Assembly (NCBI RefSeq): GCF_900100495.1
Contig: NZ_FNCT01000004.1
Coordinates: forward strand, 288,070-352,069
Length of the DNA: 64,000 nucleotides
Source: Pseudomonas benzenivorans
GTDB taxonomy: Bacteria > Pseudomonadota > Gammaproteobacteria > Pseudomonadales > Pseudomonadaceae
Reading direction: 5' to 3'
Shown: piece after piece, positions 1 to 7,576 of the stretch
Numbering within the stretch: position 1 is the stretch's first letter
Layout: every line of letters starts with the position of its first letter
The notes under the pieces: model-generated
Databases searched by the model: none
Told to the model about the DNA's origin: nothing
The model's input: the letters and a program-made list of their open reading frames with translations, nothing else
Program-made: the position numbers and the translations under genes

Positions 1-2
1 AG

Positions 3-221
3 AATCAGGGCCGGCTGACCGACCTGATGCGCAGCGGCAAGCTGTTCCGCGACATCGGCCTGCCGCCGATCAACCCGCAGGACGACCGCGCGATGATCTG
101 CGGCAGCCCGAGCATGCTCGACGAGACCAGCGCGGTGCTGGACAGCTTCGGCCTGAAGATTTCCCCGCGCATGGGCGAGCCGGGCGACTACCTGATCGAG
201 CGCGCCTTCGTCGAGAAGTAG
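3..221 (+). CDS. fpr: Ferredoxin--NADP(+) reductase, C-terminal part
   Basis: Only the last 72 codons are in the window; the reading frame is open from the left edge. The piece contains the NADP-binding ending typical of bacterial Fpr proteins: MICGSPSML (nucleotide-binding loop) and the C-terminal GDYLIERAFVEK, ending in the aromatic-containing tail seen in the Pseudomonas/Azotobacter class. The enzyme moves electrons between NADPH and ferredoxin or flavodoxin using FAD, in the cytoplasm. A strong intrinsic terminator follows about 20 bp after the stop, so this is the last gene of its transcript. Identification rests on family recall of a short but very conserved tail. Confidence 0.9.
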   Translation, partial: NQGRLTDLMRSGKLFRDIGLPPINPQDDRAMICGSPSMLDETSAVLDSFGLKISPRMGEPGDYLIERAFVEK

Positions 222-241
222 GGCGGCCGCAGGATGAAAGG

Positions 242-265
242 GCTCGCCTTCCGGCGAGCTTTTTT
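242..265 (+). terminator. Rho-independent terminator of fpr
   Basis: A 7-bp GC-rich stem (gctcgcc/ggcgagc) with a ttcc loop is followed directly by six T residues. It lies 20 bp after the fpr stop codon and before the oppositely oriented cyclase gene. Confidence 0.85.
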
Positions 266-354
266 ATGTCCGGCCGTTGCTGGGTGCGGCGTCCGCCTGC
301 CGAGTCGCTTGCCCGGGGCCAAACGCACCCCGCTCATGCCGCGCCGATGGGCCC

Positions 355-1740
355 TCAGATCTGGCTGTCGGCGATCGCCGGGCTCGGCTCGAGCGCGATC
401 TGGAAGCGGTCCCCGCCGCATTTTTTCGCCACATACATGGCGTTGTCGGCATTGTGCAGCAGCTGTTGCGCGTCGCTACCGTGGCGCGGGTAGAGTGCGA
501 CGCCGATGCTCGGTAGGACGCGCTGGGTGTGGCCGGCCAGGGCGAATGGCCGGTTGAGCGCCAGGCGGATCTTCTCGGCGACGGCAATGGCGTGATCCGG
601 CGAGTGGAAGTCCTCGAGCAGCACCACGAATTCGTCGCCGCCCAGACGCGCGACCGTATCGGCTTCGCGCACGCATTGCCCAAGGCGCTTGGCGACACTT
701 TGCAGCAGCAGGTCGCCGACGGCATGGCCGAAGCTGTCGTTCACCTGCTTGAACTTGTCCAGGTCGAGAAACAGCAAGGCCAGTTGGCCGTGTTCGCGCC
801 TGGCCCGCGCCAGGGCGATATGCAGGCGGTCGTACAGCAGCGCGCGGTTCGGCAGCTGGGTGAGTGGGTCGTATTGCGCCATGAAATGCAGGCGGCTGAG
901 CATCTGCTGGCGCTCGATGGCGGTGGCCACCTGGGTCGAGACGAACTGCAGCAACTCCTGGTCGTTGTCGGTGTAGCGCGCGCTCGGGGAATAGCTCTGG
1001 ACCATCAGGGCGCCGATGGTGCCCTTGTGGGTCTTGAGCGGGACGCCTAGCCAGTAGAGCGCGTCGCAGGCGATGCTTTGCAGCCGCTCGGGCAGCCTGG
1101 CCAGCGTTTCGGGCGAGCGCAGCAGCGTCTGCCCGCTACGGATGACCTCCGCGCTGAGTGTGCGGGCATCCAGCTTGTGCGCCGCCGGGGGCGGGTGGCG
1201 CTCATCGACATGGTAGGGAAAGCTCAGCTCGTCATCCTGCTCGTCGTAGAGCGCGACCGAGAAATTGATGGCGGGCAGCAGGTCGCCGATGATCAGGTGA
1301 ACGCGCTGGAACAGGCCGAGCAGGTCCTGGGCGGAGTGCGCGGCCTCGGAGATCGCGTAGATCGCCGCCTGTATCGATTCGTTGCGTTTGCGCTGGGTGA
1401 TGTCGTGGGCGACGGCGATGCGCAACTGGTCCTCCTCCGACCAGCGCGCCGACCACATGATGTGGACGATCCGCCCATCCTTGCGCACATAGCGGTTCTC
1501 GAAGTTCGGCTTGCTGATGCCAGCCATGATTTCCCCGGCCGCCTGCAGCGTCCTCTCCCGATCCTCCGGATGGACCATGTCGATCATGGCGGTGCCGATC
1601 ATTTCCTCCGGGCTGTAGCCGAAAATGCGCTCGCTGGCCGCGCTGACGAACACGAAGCGGCCTTGCGGGTCGACCACGCAGATCGCATCGAGGACGAGGT
1701 CCATGACCTTCGTGGGAAGTGCATAGCTAATTGTTTTCAT
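355..1740 (-). CDS. PAS-GAF-GGDEF diguanylate cyclase
   Basis: A 461-residue soluble protein. Residues about 10-118 form a PAS sensor domain with a PAC-like end (RYVRKDGR ... DITQRKR). Residues about 125-280 look like a GAF domain, and residues about 285-445 are a GGDEF domain. The active-site motif is intact (GGDEF, residues 367-371). An RxxD inhibitory site (READ, 358-361) lies exactly five residues before it, so the protein should make cyclic di-GMP from GTP and be product-inhibited. There is no EAL domain, transmembrane segment or signal peptide, so the signal is cytoplasmic and unknown. It stands alone, converging on fpr. The domain call is strong; the physiological role cannot be read from the sequence. 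Confidence 0.92.
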   Translation of the reverse strand: MKTISYALPTKVMDLVLDAICVVDPQGRFVFVSAASERIFGYSPEEMIGTAMIDMVHPEDRERTLQAAGEIMAGISKPNFENRYVRKDGRIVHIMWSARWSEEDQLRIAVAHDITQRKRNESIQAAIYAISEAAHSAQDLLGLFQRVHLIIGDLLPAINFSVALYDEQDDELSFPYHVDERHPPPAAHKLDARTLSAEVIRSGQTLLRSPETLARLPERLQSIACDALYWLGVPLKTHKGTIGALMVQSYSPSARYTDNDQELLQFVSTQVATAIERQQMLSRLHFMAQYDPLTQLPNRALLYDRLHIALARARREHGQLALLFLDLDKFKQVNDSFGHAVGDLLLQSVAKRLGQCVREADTVARLGGDEFVVLLEDFHSPDHAIAVAEKIRLALNRPFALAGHTQRVLPSIGVALYPRHGSDAQQLLHNADNAMYVAKKCGGDRFQIALEPSPAIADSQI

Positions 1741-1919
1741 AGATAAACACTTCAGGAATTGCAGTTATGGCCGCGTCGGCGAATGGCGATGCGCCATCCC
1801 GGGGTCCGATAGAACAACCTTAGCCGCAGCTCGCGGGCAAGGAAAACAATAACTTGCAAAGAACCGCAACGCGCGCGGCGGCGCCGGCATGAGCCTATGT
1901 CCAGGGTTGCCGGGGCCGT

Positions 1920-2612
1920 TCACGCCAATACCGTTTCCAGCACGCAAATCCTGCCCGGCTCGGGGTAGTGCCAGCGCACGTCCACATCCCAGAAACGCGC
2001 GCCGTAGCGCCGTTCGGGGGGCGGTATCTGGTAGGCCGGGCGTGGGTCCTGGGCCAGGCACTGCTCGATCAGCTCGACCAGCGGTTCGCCCAGGCGCAGG
2101 CCGTGCTCGCGGGCCTGAGCCAGCGCCCGCTCCGGCCAGTCGACGGCAATCGGTGTCGGCGCGCTGGCGGCGATGCCATTGACGGCCGCGGGTATGCAGT
2201 CGGCATAGGGCACATAGGGCTTGATGTCCAGCACCGGCGTGCCGTCGAGCAGGTCGATGCCGGAGAGCCAGAGTCGGCCCGGCTCGACCTTGTCCAGCCT
2301 GACCACCGACTGGCCGATACCGTTGGGCCGGTGGGTGGCGCGGCTGGCGAAGACCCCCACCGATTGGTTGCCGCCTAGGCGCGGCGGGCGCACCTTCAGC
2401 CGTGGCTGGGATTCCAGCGTCCGGTGGAACAGGAACAGCAGCCAGACGTGGCTGACCTGCTCCAGGCCCTGCACCGCCTCGCCGGTATCGAAGGGCGGCA
2501 GCATTTCCAGCACCCCGCGCGCCGCCGGTGCCAGCTGCGGCTGGCGCGGGATGGCGAACTTCTCCTTGAAGCAGGAGCGAACGAAACCGATGGGCGAGAC
2601 GGAGTAGGGCAT
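1920..2612 (-). CDS. trmO: tRNA (N6-threonylcarbamoyladenosine(37)-N6)-methyltransferase TrmO
   Basis: A 230-residue protein of the TsaA/TrmO (UPF0066) family. Hallmarks are the N-terminal VSPIGFVRSCFKEKFAIPRQ stretch, then LAPAARG and VSHVWLLFLFH, the RPPRLGGN and FASRATHRPNGIG blocks and the DIKPYVPYAD motif. Family knowledge: it uses S-adenosylmethionine to methylate t6A37 of tRNA-Thr(GGU), giving m6t6A, through an unusual beta-barrel fold rather than a Rossmann methyltransferase fold. It has no operon partner: the cyclase gene lies about 180 bp downstream and a repeat element lies upstream. Length fits the family (about 230-235 aa). Confidence 0.9.
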   Translation of the reverse strand: MPYSVSPIGFVRSCFKEKFAIPRQPQLAPAARGVLEMLPPFDTGEAVQGLEQVSHVWLLFLFHRTLESQPRLKVRPPRLGGNQSVGVFASRATHRPNGIGQSVVRLDKVEPGRLWLSGIDLLDGTPVLDIKPYVPYADCIPAAVNGIAASAPTPIAVDWPERALAQAREHGLRLGEPLVELIEQCLAQDPRPAYQIPPPERRYGARFWDVDVRWHYPEPGRICVLETVLA

Positions 2613-2674
2613 GGGGCGGCGACTGCAGACGGGCGGGCGTCCATCTTACGCGCATTGTCCGGCACTCTTAAGCA

Positions 2675-2881
2675 CCGGCTAACAGGCCGTTGAAAAACTA
2701 CTGCGCTCGGCTATGCGGCGTTGAAATCAGCCCGGGACGCGGCGTCTCAGAATGCTCATTTACAACACGTAAACTCGCGTGCGAGCCCAGTCCGCTTCTT
2801 CGGCTGATTGACCAGCGAAGCTGTTACTTCGTTGCGCCTTGCCTAGCCTTCGCTCGCTACGTTTTTTCAACAGCCGGCTAA
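2675..2881. repeat. Terminal-inverted-repeat element (MITE-like)
   Basis: About 190 bp bounded by imperfect inverted ends, ggccgttgaaaaac at 2685-2698 and gttttttcaacagcc at 2861-2875. The octamer ccggctaa is repeated directly outside or overlapping both ends (2675-2682 and 2874-2881), which could be a target duplication. There is no coding capacity. The right end contains the TAG stop of the DUF2182 gene. Likely a non-autonomous mobile or palindromic element; no family name can be assigned without a search. Confidence 0.6.
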
Positions 2882-3666
2882 CCGAGCAGCAGCGCCAGAC
2901 CCCAGGCGCTCAGCAGCAAGCCGGCGATGCGGCCGAGCCAGGGACCCTGGGGCAGAACCTTCTCCAGCAGCACGTAGGCGCCGATCAGCGCCACCCACAG
3001 CAGGTTCATCACCCCGACCACGAACAGTACGCCCATCAGCGCCCAGCAGCAGCCCAGGCAGTAGGCGCCGTGGGTCAGGCCCATGCGCCAGCCGCCGAGC
3101 ACACCGGGGCGCCAGTAGCCGAGGATGAACTGCAGCGGGCCGCGGCAGCGATCGAGGCAGGCCGCCTTGCCCGGCAGCCACTGATAGACCCCGGCGACCA
3201 GCAACAGCCCGCCGGCCAGCGCGGTGCTGGTGCTGCGCATCCCGGCGCTGAGCAGGGCGAGCTGCTCGAGCGACCATTGCAACGCCGTGGCCAGCAGGGC
3301 GAAGCCGATCCACAGCAGCCCATAGGCGGCGCTGAACAGCAGCAATGCCAAGTGCCGCTGCGGCGCCGGCATGCAGCGGCGCAGCATGTGCTGGTAGAAC
3401 AGCAGCATGGGCAGGGCGCTGGGCAGCATCATGCCGATCATCATCACCGCCCACATGGCGAACATCAGCAGGGCGTCGCCGACGCTCCAGGGCATGAGCA
3501 TGCCGGCCATCGCCGCATCGGCCATGCCGCCTGGCGCCGCCATGGCCACGCCCATCCGCTGCAACGCCAGCCAGGCCAGGCCGACCAGTGCCAGCAGGCA
3601 CAGCAGGAACAGCAGCTGTTCGCCCGCCAGTCGTCCGCCCGGGGTAGCCGCCGGTAATTCGGCCAT
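2878..3666 (-). CDS. DUF2182 predicted metal-binding membrane protein
   Basis: A 262-residue integral membrane protein with about six hydrophobic segments (roughly 17-36, 64-92, 105-130, 145-162, 200-222, 228-258). It carries the DUF2182 (COG5486) signature: MMIGMMLPSA near residues 75-84 and a cysteine/histidine-rich block in the second half (Cys170, Cys174, His199, Cys203, Cys206, Cys207, as HGAYCLGCCW). Methionine and cysteine richness within membrane segments suggests a metal or redox role, but I know of no demonstrated function. It starts 3 bp after the stop of the DUF1326 gene, so the two are almost certainly co-transcribed. Its stop codon lies inside the end of a repeat element. Confidence 0.85.
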   Translation of the reverse strand: MAELPAATPGGRLAGEQLLFLLCLLALVGLAWLALQRMGVAMAAPGGMADAAMAGMLMPWSVGDALLMFAMWAVMMIGMMLPSALPMLLFYQHMLRRCMPAPQRHLALLLFSAAYGLLWIGFALLATALQWSLEQLALLSAGMRSTSTALAGGLLLVAGVYQWLPGKAACLDRCRGPLQFILGYWRPGVLGGWRMGLTHGAYCLGCCWALMGVLFVVGVMNLLWVALIGAYVLLEKVLPQGPWLGRIAGLLLSAWGLALLLG

Positions 3667-3668
3667 CC

Positions 3669-4304
3669 TCAGGGCTCTATGCCATGGCCGGTGAAGTGCA
3701 CGTGGGCCAGGTGGCTATGGCTGCCCTGCGATTGCAGCTTGAGCGCGGCCTGCGTCTGGAAGCTGCCGCTGGCGAACTCAGCCTCGATGAACTCGAAGCC
3801 ATCGGGCAGGGTCAGCCGGGCCCGCTGCGACGTACCGTCGACCGGGTTGCGGATCGGCTCGCCGCTGGCCTGCATTACACCGGGTATGCGTAATTCGGCC
3901 TGACGCTGGTCGACGTCGATGGACAACTCGATGGGCACGAACTGCGGTTCGAACATCTCCGTCATGGTGGTGCTGAACACCTGGAACACATTGGCCCCGG
4001 GTTCGCTCTCCTGGCCGGAGAGGATGGTCAGCAGCGCCTGGCGCTGCGCCGCGTCGGCCCGCTCGTCGATGAACGCCTGGCAGCTGCCGTTGCCCTCGTG
4101 GATGGCCCCCGGCCAGGCGAAGGTGGCGGCCCAGCACAGGCCGTCCAGGGGAACCTGATTGAAATGCCCGTGTTCGATGCGCATCGACGCCACCGCCTGG
4201 CAGTTGCCGCGGGTCGGTGGCGAGTTGAATTGGCAAGGACAGCCCCAGTTGCAGTTGCAGGTGATGAACTCGACGCCCTGCATGCGCCAGTCGGCAATGG
4301 CCAT
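3669..4304 (-). CDS. DUF1326 domain-containing protein
   Basis: A 211-residue soluble protein of the DUF1326 (COG5588) family. The N-terminus has a striking Cys16-x-Cys18-x3-Cys22-x-Cys24 motif (CNCNWGCPC), then further cysteines at 35 and 57 and an HGHF histidine pair at 45-47, so metal or Fe-S binding is plausible but unproven. I chose the start at 4304 because an AAGGAGG ribosome site sits 7 nt upstream; a longer upstream reading frame lacks one. It is followed after 2 bp by the DUF2182 membrane protein. The two families often occur together, which points to one shared but undescribed function. Confidence 0.85.
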   Translation of the reverse strand: MAIADWRMQGVEFITCNCNWGCPCQFNSPPTRGNCQAVASMRIEHGHFNQVPLDGLCWAATFAWPGAIHEGNGSCQAFIDERADAAQRQALLTILSGQESEPGANVFQVFSTTMTEMFEPQFVPIELSIDVDQRQAELRIPGVMQASGEPIRNPVDGTSQRARLTLPDGFEFIEAEFASGSFQTQAALKLQSQGSHSHLAHVHFTGHGIEP

Positions 4305-4421
4305 GAGCAACCTCCTTCGCGCTGTGGCGAAACGAAAGTCGTGAGTGCCCCCCTCCATCAATTAACGCTAGCAGAGTGTTGCTGCTGGATACGGGCTGCC
4401 GACCGGAGGCCGGGCCAGCCT

Positions 4422-5192
4422 TCAGAGGCTGAAACCGCCATCGATGGGGATGATCGCCCCGGTCATGTAGGCGCCCGCGGTGCTCGCCAGGCTGATCGCC
4501 AGGGCGGCCATTTCCTCCTCGCGGCCCCAGCGCTGCATCGGGATCAGCGCCGTGTCTTCGGCCATGGCCGCTTCATCCTTGGCGATGTGCTGGGTCATCT
4601 TGCTCGGGAAGCGCCCAGGGGCGATCACGTTGACGTTGATGTGCTGGCCGACCAGTTCGCGGGCGAGCATGCGCGACAGCTGATGCAGCGCCGCCTTGCT
4701 CGGGCCGTAGGCGTAGGCGTCCTCGCCATGTGAGGTGAGGCCGGCGACCGAGCCGATATTGATCACCCGCGCCGGGTTCTGCGCCGAGCCGGCCTTGCGC
4801 AGCAACGGCAACAGCTGCTGGATGCAGCTGAACACCGCGGTCACGTTGAGCTGCATGACCTTCTCCCAGCCCTTGGCCGGGTAGCTTTCCAGCGGTGCCC
4901 CCCAGGTGGTGCCGGCGTTGTTGACCAGGATATCCAGCTGGCCGATCTCGCCGGCCAACCGCTCGGCCAGGGCCTGCACGCCCTCCTCGTGGGCCAGGTT
5001 GGCGGCGATGCCGTGGCAGTTGCCGAACGCCGACAGTTCGCTGGCGGTCTGCGCGCAGGCTTCGCCGTCGCGGGCGCACACGTAGACCGTGGCGCCGGCC
5101 TCGAGCAGGGCTTTGGCGATCATCTTGCCGATGCCGCGGGTGCCGCCGGTGACCAGGGCGGTGCGGCCTTGCAGGGAGAAGTAAGGGTGCAT
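4422..5192 (-). CDS. rhlG: RhlG-type short-chain dehydrogenase (beta-ketoacyl reductase family)
   Basis: A 256-residue classical SDR. Cofactor loop TGGTRGIG near residue 16, NNAG motif, catalytic Ser in INIGSVAG, and the YxxxK pair in YGPSK. From start to end (MHPYFSLQG ... IPIDGGFSL) it closely resembles P. aeruginosa RhlG as I recall it. RhlG is NADPH-dependent and was linked to the beta-hydroxyacid part of rhamnolipids and to PHA precursors, although its direct role in rhamnolipid synthesis has been disputed. The start was set at MHPYF (AAGGA just upstream) rather than 10 codons earlier. There are no rhamnolipid genes in the window, so the symbol reflects family identity, not proof of the pathway. 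Confidence 0.85.
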   Translation of the reverse strand: MHPYFSLQGRTALVTGGTRGIGKMIAKALLEAGATVYVCARDGEACAQTASELSAFGNCHGIAANLAHEEGVQALAERLAGEIGQLDILVNNAGTTWGAPLESYPAKGWEKVMQLNVTAVFSCIQQLLPLLRKAGSAQNPARVINIGSVAGLTSHGEDAYAYGPSKAALHQLSRMLARELVGQHINVNVIAPGRFPSKMTQHIAKDEAAMAEDTALIPMQRWGREEEMAALAISLASTAGAYMTGAIIPIDGGFSL

Positions 5193-5318
5193 GGCGGGTC
5201 CTTGGGACAGGGGAGGTGCCATTACCCTAATCGCTCGGCCGCCGCAGGGCAGGCACTATTGCACTTGGGAATGCAGCGCCATGCGAAGCCCTGCAGCGCT
5301 GCCCGGTCTCGCGCGCGC

Positions 5319-5780
5319 TCAGCCGCGCTCGCGCAGGCTCAGGCCCTTGAGGAAGTTGCGCAGGAACTGGTCGCCGCAGGTGCGGTAGTTGCTGTGGCCG
5401 GCCTTGCGAAACAGCGCGCTCATCTCCGGCTTGGACACCGGGCAGTCGACGCTCTGCATGATCGCGTGCATGTCGTCTTCCTTCAGCTCGAAGGCGACGC
5501 GCAGTTTCTTCAGCACCATGTTGTTGCTCACCGGCAGCTCGAAGGGCTGCGCCGGGCGGCTGTCGTCCTTGCCGCGCTTGAAGTACACCAGGCCGTCGAG
5601 GAAATGCGCCATCAGCTCGTCGCTGCATTCGGCGAAACCGGGCTCATCCTCCTTCTTCAACACGGCTTCGATCTCGTCCGGGCGGGTCGTCCTGCCGCTC
5701 AGCTGGACGATCTCGGCCAGCTGCGCGTCGCTGACGTCGAGCATATAGCGCAGGCTGCGCAGTACATCGTTATTGAGCAT
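5319..5780 (-). CDS. DUF1456 family protein (YehS-like)
   Basis: A 153-residue protein built from two similar DUF1456 halves. Each half has an N-D/N-x-L-(R/K)-x-LR start (NNDVLRSLRYML near residue 3; SNNMVLKKLRVAFEL near 86) and a matching C-terminal block (FAECSDELMAHFLDGLVYFKRG; YRTCGDQFLRNFLKGL). This matches E. coli YehS. The function is unknown; the duplicated helical layout suggests a small binding domain. The start is the internal ATG at 5780, because the longer reading frame upstream is only shadow coding opposite the neighbouring gene. It lies 56 bp downstream of the pseudouridine-synthase-like gene and is probably co-transcribed with it. Confidence 0.88.
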   Translation of the reverse strand: MLNNDVLRSLRYMLDVSDAQLAEIVQLSGRTTRPDEIEAVLKKEDEPGFAECSDELMAHFLDGLVYFKRGKDDSRPAQPFELPVSNNMVLKKLRVAFELKEDDMHAIMQSVDCPVSKPEMSALFRKAGHSNYRTCGDQFLRNFLKGLSLRERG

Positions 5781-5836
5781 GGGGTGGTTCCTGGGAGAAT
5801 GGTGGCCGCCGCGCTGGGGCGGCGGTGGGGAACTGC

Positions 5837-6559
5837 TTAGAAGCGTTCTTTGGCGGCGAGGTAGCGCCATTGACCGGCAGGTACCTTGGCCATCGGCACG
5901 CCGCCGATGCGGATGCGTTTGAGCCCCAGCACCTTGAGCTCGACGCTGTTGCACATGAAGACGATCTGCCCGGGCTGGGGGTTTTTCAGGGCGAAGCGCA
6001 GGCGGGTTTCGTTCTGCCAGCTGACCTTGCACGGTGGCAGCGCCACGCCGTTGAAGCTCAGGCCATGGTTCAGGCGCTTGAGCTGTGCCGGGCTGAGCTG
6101 GCCGCTGACCTCGACCACATATTCCTGCTCCAGTTTGCCCAGGTCTTCCCTGAGCTTGCGCTCGATGCGCCAGTCCTGGGTCAGCACATGCAGGCCGTCG
6201 GCGCCGGCCTGCAGCGGGATGCACGGCGTCAGGCGGGCGAAATGGCTCTTCAGCGGGCGGATGCCGGAACCGTCGTCCGGCCAGTGGCTGGCCGGGCCGA
6301 CGGCCTCGGCCATGCGCTGCGGGTTGTACCCGGCGGGCACGTGCAGCAGCAGGGTGACCGGCTCCAGCGGCGTGGCGACGGCGTCGGGGTGCAGCTCGAC
6401 GCGTTGCGCCAGCACCTTGAACTGCGGCTCTTCCACCACCACGCCATCGACCCGCACCCAGCCGCCCTCGATATACAGTTCGGCTTCGCGGCGCGAGCAG
6501 CCGACCAGTTCGATCAGGCGCTTTGACAGGCGGATGGGTTCGGTCATGGAAGCGCTCAT
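5837..6559 (-). CDS. RsuA/RluF-type rRNA pseudouridine synthase homologue
   Basis: A 240-residue protein with an N-terminal S4 RNA-binding domain (residues about 9-60, LSKRLIELVGCSRREAE) and a C-terminal RsuA/RluF-like synthase domain (KLEQEYVVEVSG, KRIRIGGV). In the family the catalytic aspartate lies in a GRLD-x4-GL motif. The equivalent stretch here reads IPLQAGADGL, so Gln117 appears to replace Asp and Pro the usual Arg. Unless the alignment is shifted, the enzyme should be inactive or use another residue. Two starts are possible, MSAS (6559) and MTEP (6547); neither has a clear ribosome site. The DUF1456 gene follows in the same direction. Confidence 0.8.
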   Translation of the reverse strand: MSASMTEPIRLSKRLIELVGCSRREAELYIEGGWVRVDGVVVEEPQFKVLAQRVELHPDAVATPLEPVTLLLHVPAGYNPQRMAEAVGPASHWPDDGSGIRPLKSHFARLTPCIPLQAGADGLHVLTQDWRIERKLREDLGKLEQEYVVEVSGQLSPAQLKRLNHGLSFNGVALPPCKVSWQNETRLRFALKNPQPGQIVFMCNSVELKVLGLKRIRIGGVPMAKVPAGQWRYLAAKERF

Positions 6560-6654
6560 CGGTAAAAAAGGGCGACCATTGTAACTGGCCGGGAGCGCCG
6601 TGCGCGGATCGGGGCGCAAACGGCACAGATAAAAAAGGTTCTTCGCGGAATGTC

Positions 6655-7515
6655 GGGGAGGTGCCGATTGACACCGGACTGGCAATTTTGTGTGCGTATC
6701 GGCGGAGGGCTTGGCATGGCCCATTAACGCGTGTGCTGAACGTTTGGGTTGCGCTCTTCACGGGCGCCACACCTTTCTTGCTTGCCCAAGAAAGGTGTGC
6801 CAAAGAAGGGCACCCGGCATCCGGGTTTCGCTTCGCTCAACTCCCCTCGCTCCGGTGCTGCTCCGGGGGCCGGCTTACATGGGCCTTCCCTGGCCCATTA
6901 AGCGGGGCCGCCGTCGGTATCTCGCCGCATCCATGCGGCTCGCCCCCCTACGCAACACCTCCACTCGGCCTTCTGACGGGATCGGGTCGCGAGCTTGCAG
7001 AATTTGCGCAGAATCTGAATTAGAGGCGTCTGAGTTTTTGCTGTTGAGCCGCGATCGTGCAGACGACGCCCAAGTCCCCTTCAGGAGGCCGAGTGGAATC
7101 GCTGCGTAAGGGGTTGAGCGACATGGATGTCGCGAGAGCCGCGATGGGCCATGGATGGCCCTTCGCGGCGTGCCCCTGGAGCGGTGATGGAAGGAGGGAA
7201 ACGTAGCGAAGCGAAGTAACAGCCGAAGGCTGGCCCGCAGGGTGAGCGAAGCGAATAACCCCGGCGCAGCCGGGGCCGGATGGTGGGGTGCCCTTCTCTT
7301 TGGTTACTTTCTCTTGGGCAAGCAAGAGCTACGGAGCGAAGCGGAGTAACAGCCGCAGGCTGGCCCGCAGGATAAGCGCAGCGAATCAAGTGACTCGCCC
7401 GTGAGGGGCGAAACCAGCACCTTGGTTCGACACGTTAATGATCCTGTTCCAGAAGCAGAGAGCGCTGCGATCAGAAAACACAAAATTGCCAGTCCGGTGT
7501 CAGCCCACCTTCCCC
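6655..7515. repeat. 860-bp near-palindrome, no credible gene
   Basis: The two ends (6655-6693 and 7478-7515) are inverted copies with a perfect 25-bp core containing gacaccggactggcaatttt. The symmetry continues inward with gaps: cattaacg near the ends, cttgcttgcccaaga and a ccaaag..aagggcaccc block (about 6776-6812 and 7288-7324), ttcgcttcgctca, and ccactcggcc near the centre (about 6960 and 7092). Only about 70 bp in the middle is unpaired. The RNA or single-stranded DNA could fold into one giant hairpin. The short reading frames inside are low-complexity, differ between strands and match nothing I recognise. The block fills the interval between the pseudouridine synthase gene and livF. Confidence 0.75.
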
Positions 7516-7531
7516 ACAAAATGCGATGAAC

Positions 7532-7560
7532 CTAAAAAAACCGCTCCGAAGAGCGGTTTT
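7532..7560 (-). terminator. Intrinsic terminator of the livHMGF operon
   Basis: A 10-bp perfect stem (aaaaccgctc/gagcggtttt) with a 4-nt loop. On the minus strand it ends in a run of seven T. It lies 17 bp after the livF stop. Confidence 0.88.
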
Positions 7561-7576
7561 CAATAGGCGGGTAGTG

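Noticed and set aside
5319..6803. 494-codon frame ending in the DUF1456 protein
   Set aside because: The first two thirds lie over the pseudouridine synthase gene and upstream DNA in another frame; the family start is at 5780.
6690..7519. Several 65-140 codon frames in the 860-bp palindrome
   Set aside because: They overlap on both strands, are low-complexity and repeat the same symmetric DNA; I see no gene-like start sites.
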